Position numbers and translations under genes: made by a program. Under the pieces are notes generated by a model. That model ran no database searches. It saw only the letters and a program-made list of their open reading frames with translations, and was not told the origin of the DNA. A stretch of DNA of 64,000 nucleotides from Prostheceraeus crozeri (Eukaryota; Platyhelminthes; Polycladida; Euryleptidae): contig CAJQUW010008745.1 of the NCBI GenBank assembly GCA_907163375.1, forward strand, positions 1 to 64,000, given 5' to 3'. Positions 52,972 to 64,000 of this stretch are shown in pieces. Positions within the stretch are counted from its first letter, which is position 1. Each line of letters begins with the position of its first letter.

Positions 52972-54995
52972 CTGCAAATTTACAATATAGATAAGGATAT
53001 AAGAATGCGAAAAGGATCTTCTCAATTTTAAAAAGCATTTTTAAAGCAACAAATTCGAAGAAAAATTCCCCAAGGCTTTGATCGAAAGTTATTTCCCAAA
53101 TTAAAAATAAGTAAACCACACCTTGACGGGTCTTCAACGTACATCCCCTTCTCGCGGTCAATGGTGAAACCGTCGACTGTTAGATGGTGCTGGACGCCAA
53201 GCCGATGGCCCGACAATGTGTGCTTTATTTCTCCATAACTTAAAAAGAACTTACGACCATAACTTTGAGGTATTTGATAACAGTTGAACCTTCTCTAGAG
53301 CTATCACAATTACCACTCAAAATATTCAAGATATGTATTGCTAATCTTCAACCACTAGAAACTCATGACATTTCAAATATACTTAGTTGCTCATAAAACA
53401 TGGTCGTGTATTTTCTTACTCTTTTCTCTCTTACATTTAGATCACTTCCAGTTCGAGCAAAACCATAAAATCTGACTATCATTTGGCAACGCTTTAAGTA
53501 ATCAATTCAGGTTTCACGTTAAAAGATGCAGCTTCTTGGCATGTGTGGGTCTCAATTTATGAAAAACGATACATCTTTAACGCACTGCGGTCGCTAGACC
53601 ATGCCTACATTATCAATGATTTTATTATGTAAAGGACATTCCGGCTCTATCAAAAGATTTAAAAAAAGTCATTATTGTGTGATGACCTACCAGAGATCAT
53701 TTTCATTATGACTGCAAGTAACTTCTTAGTGTTCGACCTATAGCATTGTAAAAACTGATGAAAAGTTAGGTTTCAAGTAAGCATTTTCAACGCCATGTTA
53801 ACATTCGTCAATCGAAAGGAGTGTTAATCGATATAATTGAACCATGCTTTGAAGCAGGATTGGAATTAGAAAGATATTCATGTATTCATCTCTATCTGAC
53901 TTTAGAATCAAATCATGGAGATACAAACACATCCTTCACCATAGACGAATACTACTGCTATAATCAATAACAAAATAAAAATTTCATCCGGAATGACCTA
54001 CTTCGATAGTATTAGCATATTTTTCTAAATTCTATCAAGTTTTATAATCATTGTTGCAACTTTACAAATGCATTGATTTTGGGACAGTATTTCACTTTTC
54101 GCAATCGAACAGTTTGCATTCGGAAGATTGTTTGAAATTAACCAGCTAGCTCTCAGCTCATCATCCGAAAGTCCATATAATTTATCATCTAATTATTTGT
54201 GATGTCAAAATTTAAGAACTTTCCTTATTCTCGAAATCCTGCAGTGAATGAGTGACTTTGCTTCGGAGTGGAGGCGAGTAAAATTCAGCACCACATCACT
54301 GCACTCAACATCATGATATTTTCACACCGGTATGTAATTATCGGCTCATTATTAAGTCTACGACGAAACATCTAACAGCTAAATTTTCTATTCATTGTAA
54401 TATGACTTTGGTCATGATGATAAATATTTACTCATCCGTCAAAGCTTTTCATATTATCTAATTTATCATAATCCGCTGCGAAAGAAAATTGCGCTGTATT
54501 TTAACTTTCCTAAAGATAACACCGACTCTTCTTATTTTGCTAACCAAACAATAAAAGAATACACAGCTTACTACGGACGTCCTATCTTTAATCTAGATTT
54601 CACGAATAAACCCCAATGGTCTAGATGAATGGCTACCGCATGACAACAAAATAATCTTTCATTCTAACCTTCCGGGGAAATTGAAAATTAAGATTTTAAA
54701 AGTTTAACCCGCCACCGCCATCGCTAAGTGAGTCATATGCTGAAAAATTCAGGGACTGACTAAACGGATTAAAAAAACCCTCAATTAATCTTAACCTCCA
54801 GACAATCCGCTTTCTAAGCCCATCCTCTAAACATGGAGCGCTTAATGCGATTTCATTATAATTACTCGACGTAAAACTTCAAAATTAAAATTCATAAATG
54901 ATGACTTTTGCGTACCACATTGGATTTTGATTTATATTATTATCGTATTTGTCATGAAAATAATGCAGTATCAAACACCAAAATTTAACACGTAC
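52972..54995. other. Intron 1 of TYW1
   Basis: About 2 kb of AT-rich sequence. No gene or recognised repeat. Confidence 0.5.
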
Positions 54996-55136
54996 GTGCA
55001 TATTTCTTCGAATATTCCTTGTTCCACGTCGTTGCCCCAGTAACCAAATAGTTATGACAGTGCAAATGACAACCGTTAAGGTTGACACCATGAAATTGAG
55101 TGAGAACATGTTATCAAATATGTCCATGAAAGTCAT
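54996..55136 (-). CDS. TYW1: TYW1 exon 1 with membrane anchor
   Basis: ATGs at 55136 and 55127 give MTFMDIFDNMFSLNF, then a hydrophobic span (MVSTLTVVICTVITIWLL) and a basic stretch (GQRRGTRNIRRNM). The donor is CAC/GTACGT at 54995. Human TYW1 likewise starts with a short segment and one membrane span. Forty-four codons from 55127, phase 0, joining in frame with exon 2. The second ATG may be the real start. No clear TATA box was found upstream. Confidence 0.6.
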
Positions 55137-58100
55137 GACTGATCTAAAAATAAAGAGTAAGGTTGCTTGAAAGGACTATTTTACCTTAAGAAATAAAAAA
55201 AGGCGGATATACAGTCATCTCTCACTTTATTCATCAAATGAACTATACGTGTGCAATGAGCATGAAAAGCAAGCACTCATGAAAGCAAATGAAAATATGG
55301 TATTCGTAAAAACACCGCTTTATTACTGATATTGTTACTTATGTGTATTGGAAAGTTGATGTTGTGCAAGAATTCAGGGTTCAAAAATGAAATTTAAAAT
55401 TTTTAAATGCCTTAAAGCAAACTTCAAGTTTATATCATGTTCAAAGACACCACTGGTCATTAGGCTGAAATATCGTCGCATTATAAAAAGTTGCATTATC
55501 CTTAATGGTTTCCCACATTTCTCCTTGATCATATGTCAAACCAAGGTATCATGTTACGAAAAAAATGATGCTCTTTTTCTACTTGTTCTACTTTGCATTT
55601 TCTTCTTTTATATAATTATTTTTGCGTCGTTTTCTTCAATATAGCAGCCTATCACAATGATAGACAACCGCATAAGTTGCTTTGATGTCAGAAAAATAAC
55701 TCCTTTAATGAATAAAGTTTGCTATTCGTGAGTTGAAAATTTATGTCATGTCTAGGCCTGTATAATAGGCAATACTTCGGGTGGCTTGATGGAAATGCGA
55801 CCGGAATAGGGTCAATTTGCTTATGTCGAACCATTGTGCTATCATTGTTGATTCAAATTAAACGATAATTCATTACTATATTTTCAAGACTAAAGGACTT
55901 CAGGTGTGAAGTTAATTCGATTACAGAATAAAAGGGTTCTGCTACATTGGTCGTCAAAGTGAGTTACTTTCAATGTCGCATTTACCCCCAAAATTAGACT
56001 GGGTAATCCATTTAGTTGACACTCGTGTGATTAATCGTCCGATTATTTGCCGATCAGTGAACTTCCGGAAATTTTGCCAATTTTCGATAGAAGTGACTGA
56101 TCGGAAGAAAAGATTTCAATTTTTTGGATCGAAAATTTCCCATCTTTTTACGGGTACCCTGTATGCTGGACTAATAATCTAAATTTAAACGTTTTCTTTT
56201 TATCATTGTGATACTTGAAAACAACAATGCTTCCAAGGACTTAATTTTCACATAAGCAAAGCAAAGGATGTTGAAAAAGAGATTCAGAATGGCTTAATAA
56301 TTAGTTGGTGCACTTTATAATCACTTACTTTCTTTTAACTAAATCGGTGCAAATCTCAAGTTCGACCTGCGAATCAATTGGTGGTCACATCTCTAGTTTG
56401 TCCGACCTTCATTCAGCTTTCCTAGAACATTTATTTTTTGCAAAAGAAACTTTTAATCAATTTGTTCTCATTTCCAAGCATGGCACAGCCTCCTTACTCA
56501 AGCACAATCAATATTTTCTGATTTTGTCCTGTACCGTCAACATGGTGTATCTTACATTTTGTATTTCAGGGCAATTCCACGAAAAAAACGACCCGGAGAG
56601 AAAATTTTTAATCGCATTATTTTCTCTCATTTACGTGCATTTTCTAATTTGGATATCCGAGGCCATTAGGAATCGCGAAATTTTTCGTTTAGACACACTT
56701 CCATTAAAAAATCTAATTTGAAAACATCTGAATGCTCTCAAAATAAAAAATTAAATTCCTTTGAATTTTTGAAACAATGTAAGTAGTGTTACAAATGAAG
56801 TTTTATGCCAATACGACGTTATAGTATTGATGATACTCTTTTGTCGAAGCTCAAACAATATATTTTGTAAATGGCTCAATTTCTTCAGATTTTTTCAAAA
56901 TAGCATGAACCTTGGTATAAATGTTCGTTCGTGACCAAATTTTTATTATTTTTCTATCTCTTGCTGCATCAATTTTATCTAGCACACATTTGTTCATATG
57001 TAAATGAAATCTTAGGCTAGAATTTGATTGAAATTTGACTGAAATTTCATTTTGAGGGATTACTATTTGCGACCGTCGGATGCAAAGAGATGAGTGTTCG
57101 TTCGTGACTGAGCTATTATGTTCGTTCGCGACTTGACAACAATTTCAAAATTATCCTACCTGAACTAGGAATATTCCTTATCTGAACATTCCTGAAATAG
57201 GAATAAACTGTGAAAACACCTTTCTGGTAACAAAAAGGACAATATATCAATTCAGCAGAGCATCAAAAATAATGAATAGGCCTACACGCAGCATGAAAAT
57301 GCAAAAGTTTTCATGGTCATTTCAGAGATGAAAAATATGCCAATCACGATTGTCTATTGTATGATGTCCGATTTCTGTACACATGCAACATCATTGGTTG
57401 CATCAGAAATCCTGCATAATGATTGCGAACATTCCTTGAAGAACAGCATCTCACAATCATTGTCAGCAAAATCATTGGTTCAATGACGACTGGTGCTAAC
57501 ACGAGAGGTAACCATGTCAGCGATACGACAATCGTTGGTAATTGGTAATAATACAACACATTGGTAATTGGCACAGACGATTGAGAATGGCAGTTGAAAT
57601 AGTCGCTGATTGCCTAGGACTATCCACTGATGATCCTGAACAACGGTCATCTTTGGCACGTTCTCAAGAGTATCGAACTGTAACTCGTGATGAGTGCAGT
57701 AAATGTCACCGGACAACACGATTGTGCCTACATTACTGTTACACTCGTTTGAGCGAACTGTTGAGGACTCTGCACCTGATAACGTCTCGAGCAAACAGTC
57801 CCAAACCATCCGCTTTGCAGAAGCGTCGACACAGTCAACACATCCTGAACCATGAGCCGTCGCGACGAAGTTCCAGCCTACCTGTTAATTTCTCGGAAGA
57901 GATATGATGAATTTCTCAAACAATACTTCTTCGCCATTTCAGCTCGAGTCTTGCCCATTTTTCGGTCACGAATCACATTGTAGAATCTGTTCTATTGTTA
58001 TACACGTCTCACCCATCAAATTCATGGGACGCACAGGACTACTAAAAATGGCGTAGCTTATACCCATGCTTCATGGGAAAATCCTGGATGTTTAAAATAA

Positions 58101-58193
58101 CCTACTTCTTTTTCCCAATATATAAATCTGCTCTCTTACTATAAAACAGTGATGTCGTGGGAAGCTCAGGGCTTCTTAAAAAATGCTTAACTC
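55137..58193. other. Upstream flank of TYW1, no gene supported
   Basis: It should contain the TYW1 promoter just above 55,137. Open frames such as 56,305-56,721 have no motifs. The word gttcgttcgtgac recurs at 56,922, 57,095 and, with one change, 57,119. Confidence 0.45.
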
Positions 58194-59271
58194 AGGGTTT
58201 TTTTAAGGTTTCGTTTACCCGCCCACTCCCAAATTCTACCCGCCAATCTAAAACAAAGCAAAACAAGGCTTGTAGATCTTTCTTTCAATTTCCTTTCCAG
58301 CTGTAAAAAGAAAGAGGAAACAAAGTTGCATCTTTTGAACATTCAGCAAATTAGAGGTGGTGGTACAATATATGCCTACATGACGTACATGCACTAAAAT
58401 GTGCACAGCAACAATTGCTGGATAAGAAGGAGAGGAACAGTGGAAAATTGTCTCTCGAACCTGCAGTAAAAACATATATGATAAATGCATAATACACTAC
58501 ATGATTTCACAGTGAATATGGCAAACTGCAATTTATGTAAAGACAAATTGCATTCTGCAACGTCAATCCTCATCGACAAGAGCCAATTGATGATCAACGA
58601 AACAGTGCCGCATATCAATGAGAAGTGAAGTTAAAGAATGTAAATAACCGTTGATAAGTGATGAATGTGTTATTTGCACTGCAAAAGTCTGCAAATTGCT
58701 TAGTTGAGTCATGGATGATGAAAAGTTGTGTTACAATTATTACTTAAAAATTGAATATGCCTAGTTTCTCTTTAACGATCGAAATTTATTGTCAACTACG
58801 TATAGGGGGCATACATACATGTACTGTACAGTTGTACACCTCCATAACTTTCAGTGATACAAATTCTATAAATGAAGTAAGCTATGTGAGACAAGAAAGC
58901 ACCACTGCGAATGTATTTCTTCATTCGCAACCAGTAAAATTTATTTTGGCATGGTCCACTACATGACTACATAGTATTTCTGTTTTGATAACTTCCTACT
59001 TTTAAATGCGTGTGAGTGAAGGAAAGTTTTTGTACTTGTTAACTTGACGATGGTTGTGAATCGCATAATCGAACATAAATAGGTTTCGTATAGATTATTC
59101 ACACCTGAAATAGGGTTGAGTTTAATAATTTTTAAATTCGAATTATGCGAATAATTCGAATTATTCGACGTATGTGAAAAACAGCAGTGACTGACATGGA
59201 CAGTGGTCCGAGTTGACATCCGAAATTTTACCCGCCAAAATCGGGCGCGTATATCGCCTTAAAAAACCCTG
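58194..59271. mobile_element. Non-autonomous hAT-like element with perfect target duplication
   Basis: AGGGTTTTTTTAAGG on the left and CCTTAAAAAACCCTG on the right are inverted ends. CTTAACTC flanks both sides exactly (58,186-58,193 and 59,272-59,279). Subterminal TTTACCCGCC words also occur at both ends. No transposase frame. The perfect duplication suggests a fairly recent insertion. Confidence 0.85.
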
Positions 59272-62200
59272 CTTAACTCATATTATCCATGTTCATGTCA
59301 AAACATTGATTTCTTAAAGTAAGGCCTAGCCTCTCCGCGCATTTATCCACCTAATACGTATATCTGTTCCCATCCTGGAATACCAGTAATAGAACAACAA
59401 ATGTGTCAAGAGAATATCTTGAATACTTTGAAAATAACTTTCATTCAAACAATTAAAACATTGAAGTATGCGAAAATTAAACTTAACCATGAGTCTTGTC
59501 CTTGTAAATTTGTACCAGTGTGACTGACTTTCGTGAATCAAATTGTATCTCGAAAAAAGACGACGGATGCAATAGATATTCATTAGATAACACGAAAAGA
59601 ATGTTAAGAGATTATCTATTAACTTCATCTTTATATTAAAAAAATGTGGGACGCGCTTGTGACTGAAATCTTTTTCGATCATGAAGTTGGAGCAAATGTT
59701 CGTTCGTGAGCGTACATCTCGAAAAGTGTGAGCAGCTAGCGATGAAACGATTCTGGATTTCTTTGCAGTATTCAAGCTGATTAAATAGCATGCCAGTCTA
59801 TTCAACTATAGGAATCTTTGTAATGATGCATTCAGAACTTTGGAGGTCATGGAGGCTTGTATTTTTAAAAAGAATCACGTACTTTAGCGGTCGTTCGTGA
59901 CCAAAAATTCACTTGTATTTTAAACTATCATATACTCATTTTTATATTGGTTTGACTAGTGGTTTATAAGTTATAGGACCATAGCAGCCAATTATAGTGA
60001 AATTTGGCTACCAACTGCTCATTATCTTTGGAATGACAATCAGAAATGTAGCGAAATATCCTACAAAGTTAGCTCGTAACTGCGTGGAATTGCCCTTCAT
60101 ATTTTTCTTTGAAATGTCAAAAAATACAACATTATGTCACGTTGTTTTGAAATTAACAATTCAAACAATTAGTACAATGCCATAACACGATATTTTTCAG
60201 TCTTCTGTCTTCCTCAAAGCTGTAGAATGCAGGCTCTTTAGGATCATCCGCTTTGTCTGAACACTTGTATACGCAGCACTGTTCCATTTCAGTGATTTTG
60301 TGAATGTTCAGAGAACATAAACGTGTCATCCTTTTAAATCTCTCCGTGCTCGTTGTTCGTCTGTTAGCTGATTCGTCACGAAATATGCTAGCAGTGGCGT
60401 ATCAGATCATCGGGAGATATGACGTCATCACGCTTCATTAAGTTCATGGATGCGGCTAGCTGAGGAATTAGATAAGCGTTTAAGTTTAGTTAGCAAGATT
60501 GACTAGGCATTGAATGAAGTAGTAATTAAGATGAGGTTGAAAATTAGACCGAACTACACCTTTAAGGTCCAAGCTTCGACAACCTTAATGAACTACCCGC
60601 TTGGTGGCACTTGCAGGGTACGTCCTCTGGATACGGTCACTTCAACATCTTGACGACGGTAACCAAGCAATCAGCAGGGAGAAAGCCATTCTTCAGCAAA
60701 ACCGGGACTAAAAGGTTCACTAAACTTCTTCAGGAAGACCTATCTACGAGGCAACTCGACAGAAATTCTCTACTGCCTTGGTAGGTTGATTTCAAAAGGA
60801 TGTGAGTCCACCCCATACAGATATGATTGACGGCAAGAAGGGAAACCGTTCGAAAAATGCTTGCTGCAATTCACTGATCTTGAAAGCATTGAATCGGTCG
60901 GCATTTTACACAGTGATGGCTACCTACAGACTCTCGTCACACAAACATGAGGTTGAGGGCGCATCGGCAACCCCGGCCTGATGCGACAGGTGCGAATAAG
61001 GGTTCATTTCGGGGTCCTCTGAATGAGGGACGATCTGTAATCAGTAACCAACAGCGAAGAAACTAGAGCGATTTCATTCATTCAATGGTCATGTTGATCA
61101 ATCTCAGTGTGGTTTGAGAAAATCGACGTAGTTTTCTGCCGGCAGAATATTGTTTAATGAATGACCCCCTTTGATTCGGGACTGCGGGAAAGTCTTCTCA
61201 AATATTGACTTCATTGAGCGCAAAGTACAGAAAATCAATCACATGTGGAACTATCTTTCACTACCGCAGGAATATTTGACCACTGCAAGCTCATGGTGGC
61301 ATTGATGACTACTGACACATTCAACGGACTTCGCTTTTATGAAGACGATAAATACGGCACTACCGTACAACTTAGATGAAGAGTTGTAGAGAGAAAAATG
61401 GAAATAAACACTATTCACTGATTTGCGACCAGTCATAACTTTCGACAAAATAACGGAGCATAGAGACCAAACCGCAGTGGAACTGTGTATATGTTAACTG
61501 CGGTACTCTACCATCATAATGTTGCCCTCTAACCTAAGGGCATGATCAACAGGCATGTAGTTTTAGAAGCTATGGGGGGCTCAGGCTAAAAATCAAAGAT
61601 ACAAATTCAATGGTTGGATGAAGGCGAAAAATACTGGCCTTTCGTGATCAGGTCCTCATCTTTGGGCTACAGAGGTATTAATTAATTGATCTGTGGTGAA
61701 CTTTTGCATAGGATGAGATTGCAAGCATGTTAAGAACCTATGGGTGGTTCAGGATGAAAATCAAAGAGACAAAAATTCTGTTGCTGTTTTCATCATTTTG
61801 GACGTTGACTTTTAACAGCTTTCGGGTGTTTGTCAATTCTACATATTACCCTGTTTAACTCAACCGAGTCTTAAGTGCAGCTTGTCAAAACCTCACTTAG
61901 TAGATTCAATGACAAAAACAGCGACACATTCGAAATGTAGACGAAATCTTCATTCGCTGACACTAAAAGTCAATCGCTACTTATCACATAGAAAATTTCC
62001 AAAATTGCATAAAGCTGATGCTGCTTTCGATTCTGAAATCATCACAGAGTAGCTCTAAAAAAAATTCAACATCCAATTCTTTAGCATGGTGCGTAGAAAA
62101 TCGTGACATTGTTGACAGCAGCTATGAAGCTGTAAACCAATCACTTGTCGCTGACTATTTTTTTCGTAAACTTTTATAATAAAAATTGCATATGCTGAAG

Positions 62201-63846
62201 TGGCAGCATGGCTATATTTTTCAATAAGTGTAATAGTTCATGTAACATAAACTTTTTATCATCAAACACACAAAAATTGGACACTGTAATATATTGTTGT
62301 TCCCTATTTGTTGATATCATATCGCAGGAAAATTGTCAAAAAAGCGACTCTTCTCTCAAATAATTCTTTAGGCAAATTTCTGGTCGATATTTCTACTGTT
62401 CGGAATCTTTCATGTGATTTACCCATCCTCATGCACAACAAGTTGATACTTGACAAAACATGAGCTGGTTCAAGTGACACATCAATCTAAGCGTAAATCA
62501 CCCTGATTTATAAGACATCACGGGCAATGCTACTACGCAATGCAATATGGAAGAAAATTAAAACGAATAAATCTACAACTAACAACCGTATCACAAGTAG
62601 CATTTTAAAACATAAAATATTTTGCAAAGACAATATAATTAGCATAGACATCGAACAACAACAACTAGGTCTAGACCGGACAGCTCATATTTGCTTCATT
62701 AAAATTCGTGGCAAGGTCATTTGGTCGACCAAGAGAGGCTTTAATTCAGAATTTTGTTTTAAGTCATCAAATTAGCTGTACGCCAAGTCAAGTTTTCGTC
62801 AGTTCTTGGAACTGCGATTTAGTTAATTCTTCAAAATAATACACAATATCTTGATTATGCATGATGAAATCAGACACCAGCGGTTTTTGTGTTCTGTCTT
62901 GCTCTCATAATTGCAAAGTTTCTTTTGGGTGCAAGTTTCCTTCGAATATTTGCGTGACTTACTTGGCTACTGCAATCAGATATATATCAAGATAAACATA
63001 TCGGAGTATAAAGATTGCTGAGTGCCAATATTGACTTCTTGTTTTTTCTTGCTTAAACTTTGCTTGGTTTTGCTTCGTACCTTTTGGTTCTTCTTGGAAA
63101 TGTAATGATTTCTCATGCAAATCAAACTCGTAAATATAAAATAGAAATCATCAACACCAAATAATGAAGCGGTCAAATGATTTTTCATAACTTTGGGTGT
63201 TTCGGAGTCGCTTTTATCTAAAAAATGAGCTATTTTTACCGGCCTATCCGGTGATATAACCACTGCCACTCTTTTGACTACTCAGTTTTTGTGATTATCT
63301 GAAATGACTCGGCGTTGTTTGGTCACTTACCCACTTGTCAATGTGCTTGCAAATTCATGTCAAGGATTCGTGATAATTTCACAGCTTGCAATTCACGCTT
63401 TCTGAAAAGCAAAACGCCTCACACTAGACAGGAGGTTCACTGTTGCGGTCTGATAATTTTTAAGTAGACCAGAGGTAACCAGAATACTAATGAAAAAAAT
63501 ATAAGCTGAATAAAATGAAATGAATTCAGAATTGCCACCCAGATCAAAAATCTAGAACCGGGAAATATTCCGCTATCACCCTGTATTTCCCGAAGTCATA
63601 CTAAATCATGTCCACTACTACAAACAATAATCGCAGGCTTTTATGTAATTGTACATGTACAATTCACAGTATTGCTACTTAATTCGCGCACTGAATGAAA
63701 AAATGGAGAACGAAGTACTTATATAAAATAAAATAAATATTAATGATGCCAATTCATGATAGAGAGATAGCTTTCATCGTAATTGTTAACCAAAATTCCA
63801 AGCTGATTGTGCATGCAATTTTATTTCTATTATAGGGTGTCCCATT
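59272..63846. other. Intergenic, no gene seen
   Basis: A GC-richer patch at about 60,560-61,040 has the look of an old repeat or pseudogene, but no frame with motifs. Otherwise AT-rich with short meaningless frames. Confidence 0.45.
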
Positions 63847-63871
63847 AATTATATATATAATGGATATATAT

Positions 63872-63931
<60 letters not shown>

Positions 63932-63949
63932 ATATAATATATATATAAT
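63847..63949. repeat. Imperfect TA microsatellite
   Basis: TA repeats with a few AATA and GGATA interruptions over about 100 bases. Confidence 0.95.
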
Positions 63950-64000
63950 GGAATAACATTGTATCCATTACATAGGTGTATTGCTTTGGAATGATTCATA

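Noticed and set aside
56305-56721. 138-codon frame on the plus strand
   Set aside because: Hydrophobic and AT-driven composition without motifs; consistent with chance in AT-rich DNA.
57344-57907. Opposed frames of 76-121 codons, considered as a transposase remnant
   Set aside because: Neither strand gave a recognisable catalytic or DNA-binding motif.
59326-59805. 159-codon frame on the minus strand
   Set aside because: No motif or context; composition looks like random AT-rich sequence.
60560-61040. GC-richer patch considered as a host exon cluster or retroelement
   Set aside because: No frame with motifs on either strand; left as unexplained.

Overview
The window looks like nuclear DNA of an invertebrate animal, probably marine. 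It is AT-rich, has large introns and split exons, and carries many different transposons. Interspersed words such as ataggcctac and tgtacatgtaca are familiar from echinoderm-like genomes, but that placement is only an impression. No bacterial or organelle features are present.

Region 1 (1 to about 18,970) is a Polinton/Maverick, a virus-like DNA element. Its left terminus is not recognisable and probably lies outside the window. Most of its genes look whole; the DNA polymerase gene with its leader is broken in about four places, so the copy reads as fairly young. The right-hand cluster on the minus strand encodes an unknown leader protein with a short intron, two RING-like proteins, a DEDD-nuclease-like protein, small basic virion-type proteins, a packaging ATPase, an integrase with a chromodomain, a major capsid-type protein and an adenain-like protease. 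In the middle sits a plus-strand group of two PC4-like paralogues and a protein that closely resembles the TATA-binding protein (TBP). Two large paralogous, probably structural proteins follow on the minus strand, then the polymerase on the plus strand. Three things stand out. First, there is an element-encoded TBP-like factor. Second, the word ATGCAAA occurs in the sense direction 22 to 40 bases upstream of six of the element's start codons. Third, the two ends carry mirror-image promoter cassettes (CCAAT, CCAAT, TATA with identical spacing, then an ATG-only exon and a 68-base intron). Together these suggest that the element has its own two-class transcription programme. The right edge (17,660 to 18,970) is made of tandem repeats with runs of 9 to 11 G.

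Region 2 (19,050 to 31,200) is a transposon graveyard. It holds a CR1/L2-like LINE fragment, a hAT-transposase scrap, inverted repeats, a near-complete mariner with visible terminal repeats (24,908 to 26,262), and a near-complete hAT element with a minisatellite in its tail (27,350 to 31,162).

Region 3 (26,724 to 55,136, minus strand) contains five exons of a host gene that I identify as TYW1, the tRNA wyosine-synthesis enzyme. They cover the membrane anchor and the whole flavodoxin-like FMN domain. The catalytic radical-SAM exons are not seen and should lie further left. The hAT element sits in its fourth intron. The 16-kb third intron holds, on the opposite strand, three tandem paralogous genes for 75 to 80-residue cysteine-rich proteins, each with a conserved palindromic element 67 to 69 bases before its ATG.

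Region 4 (55,137 to 64,000) is mostly non-coding. It has a non-autonomous hAT-like element with a perfect 8-base target duplication (58,194 to 59,271) and a TA microsatellite at the right edge.
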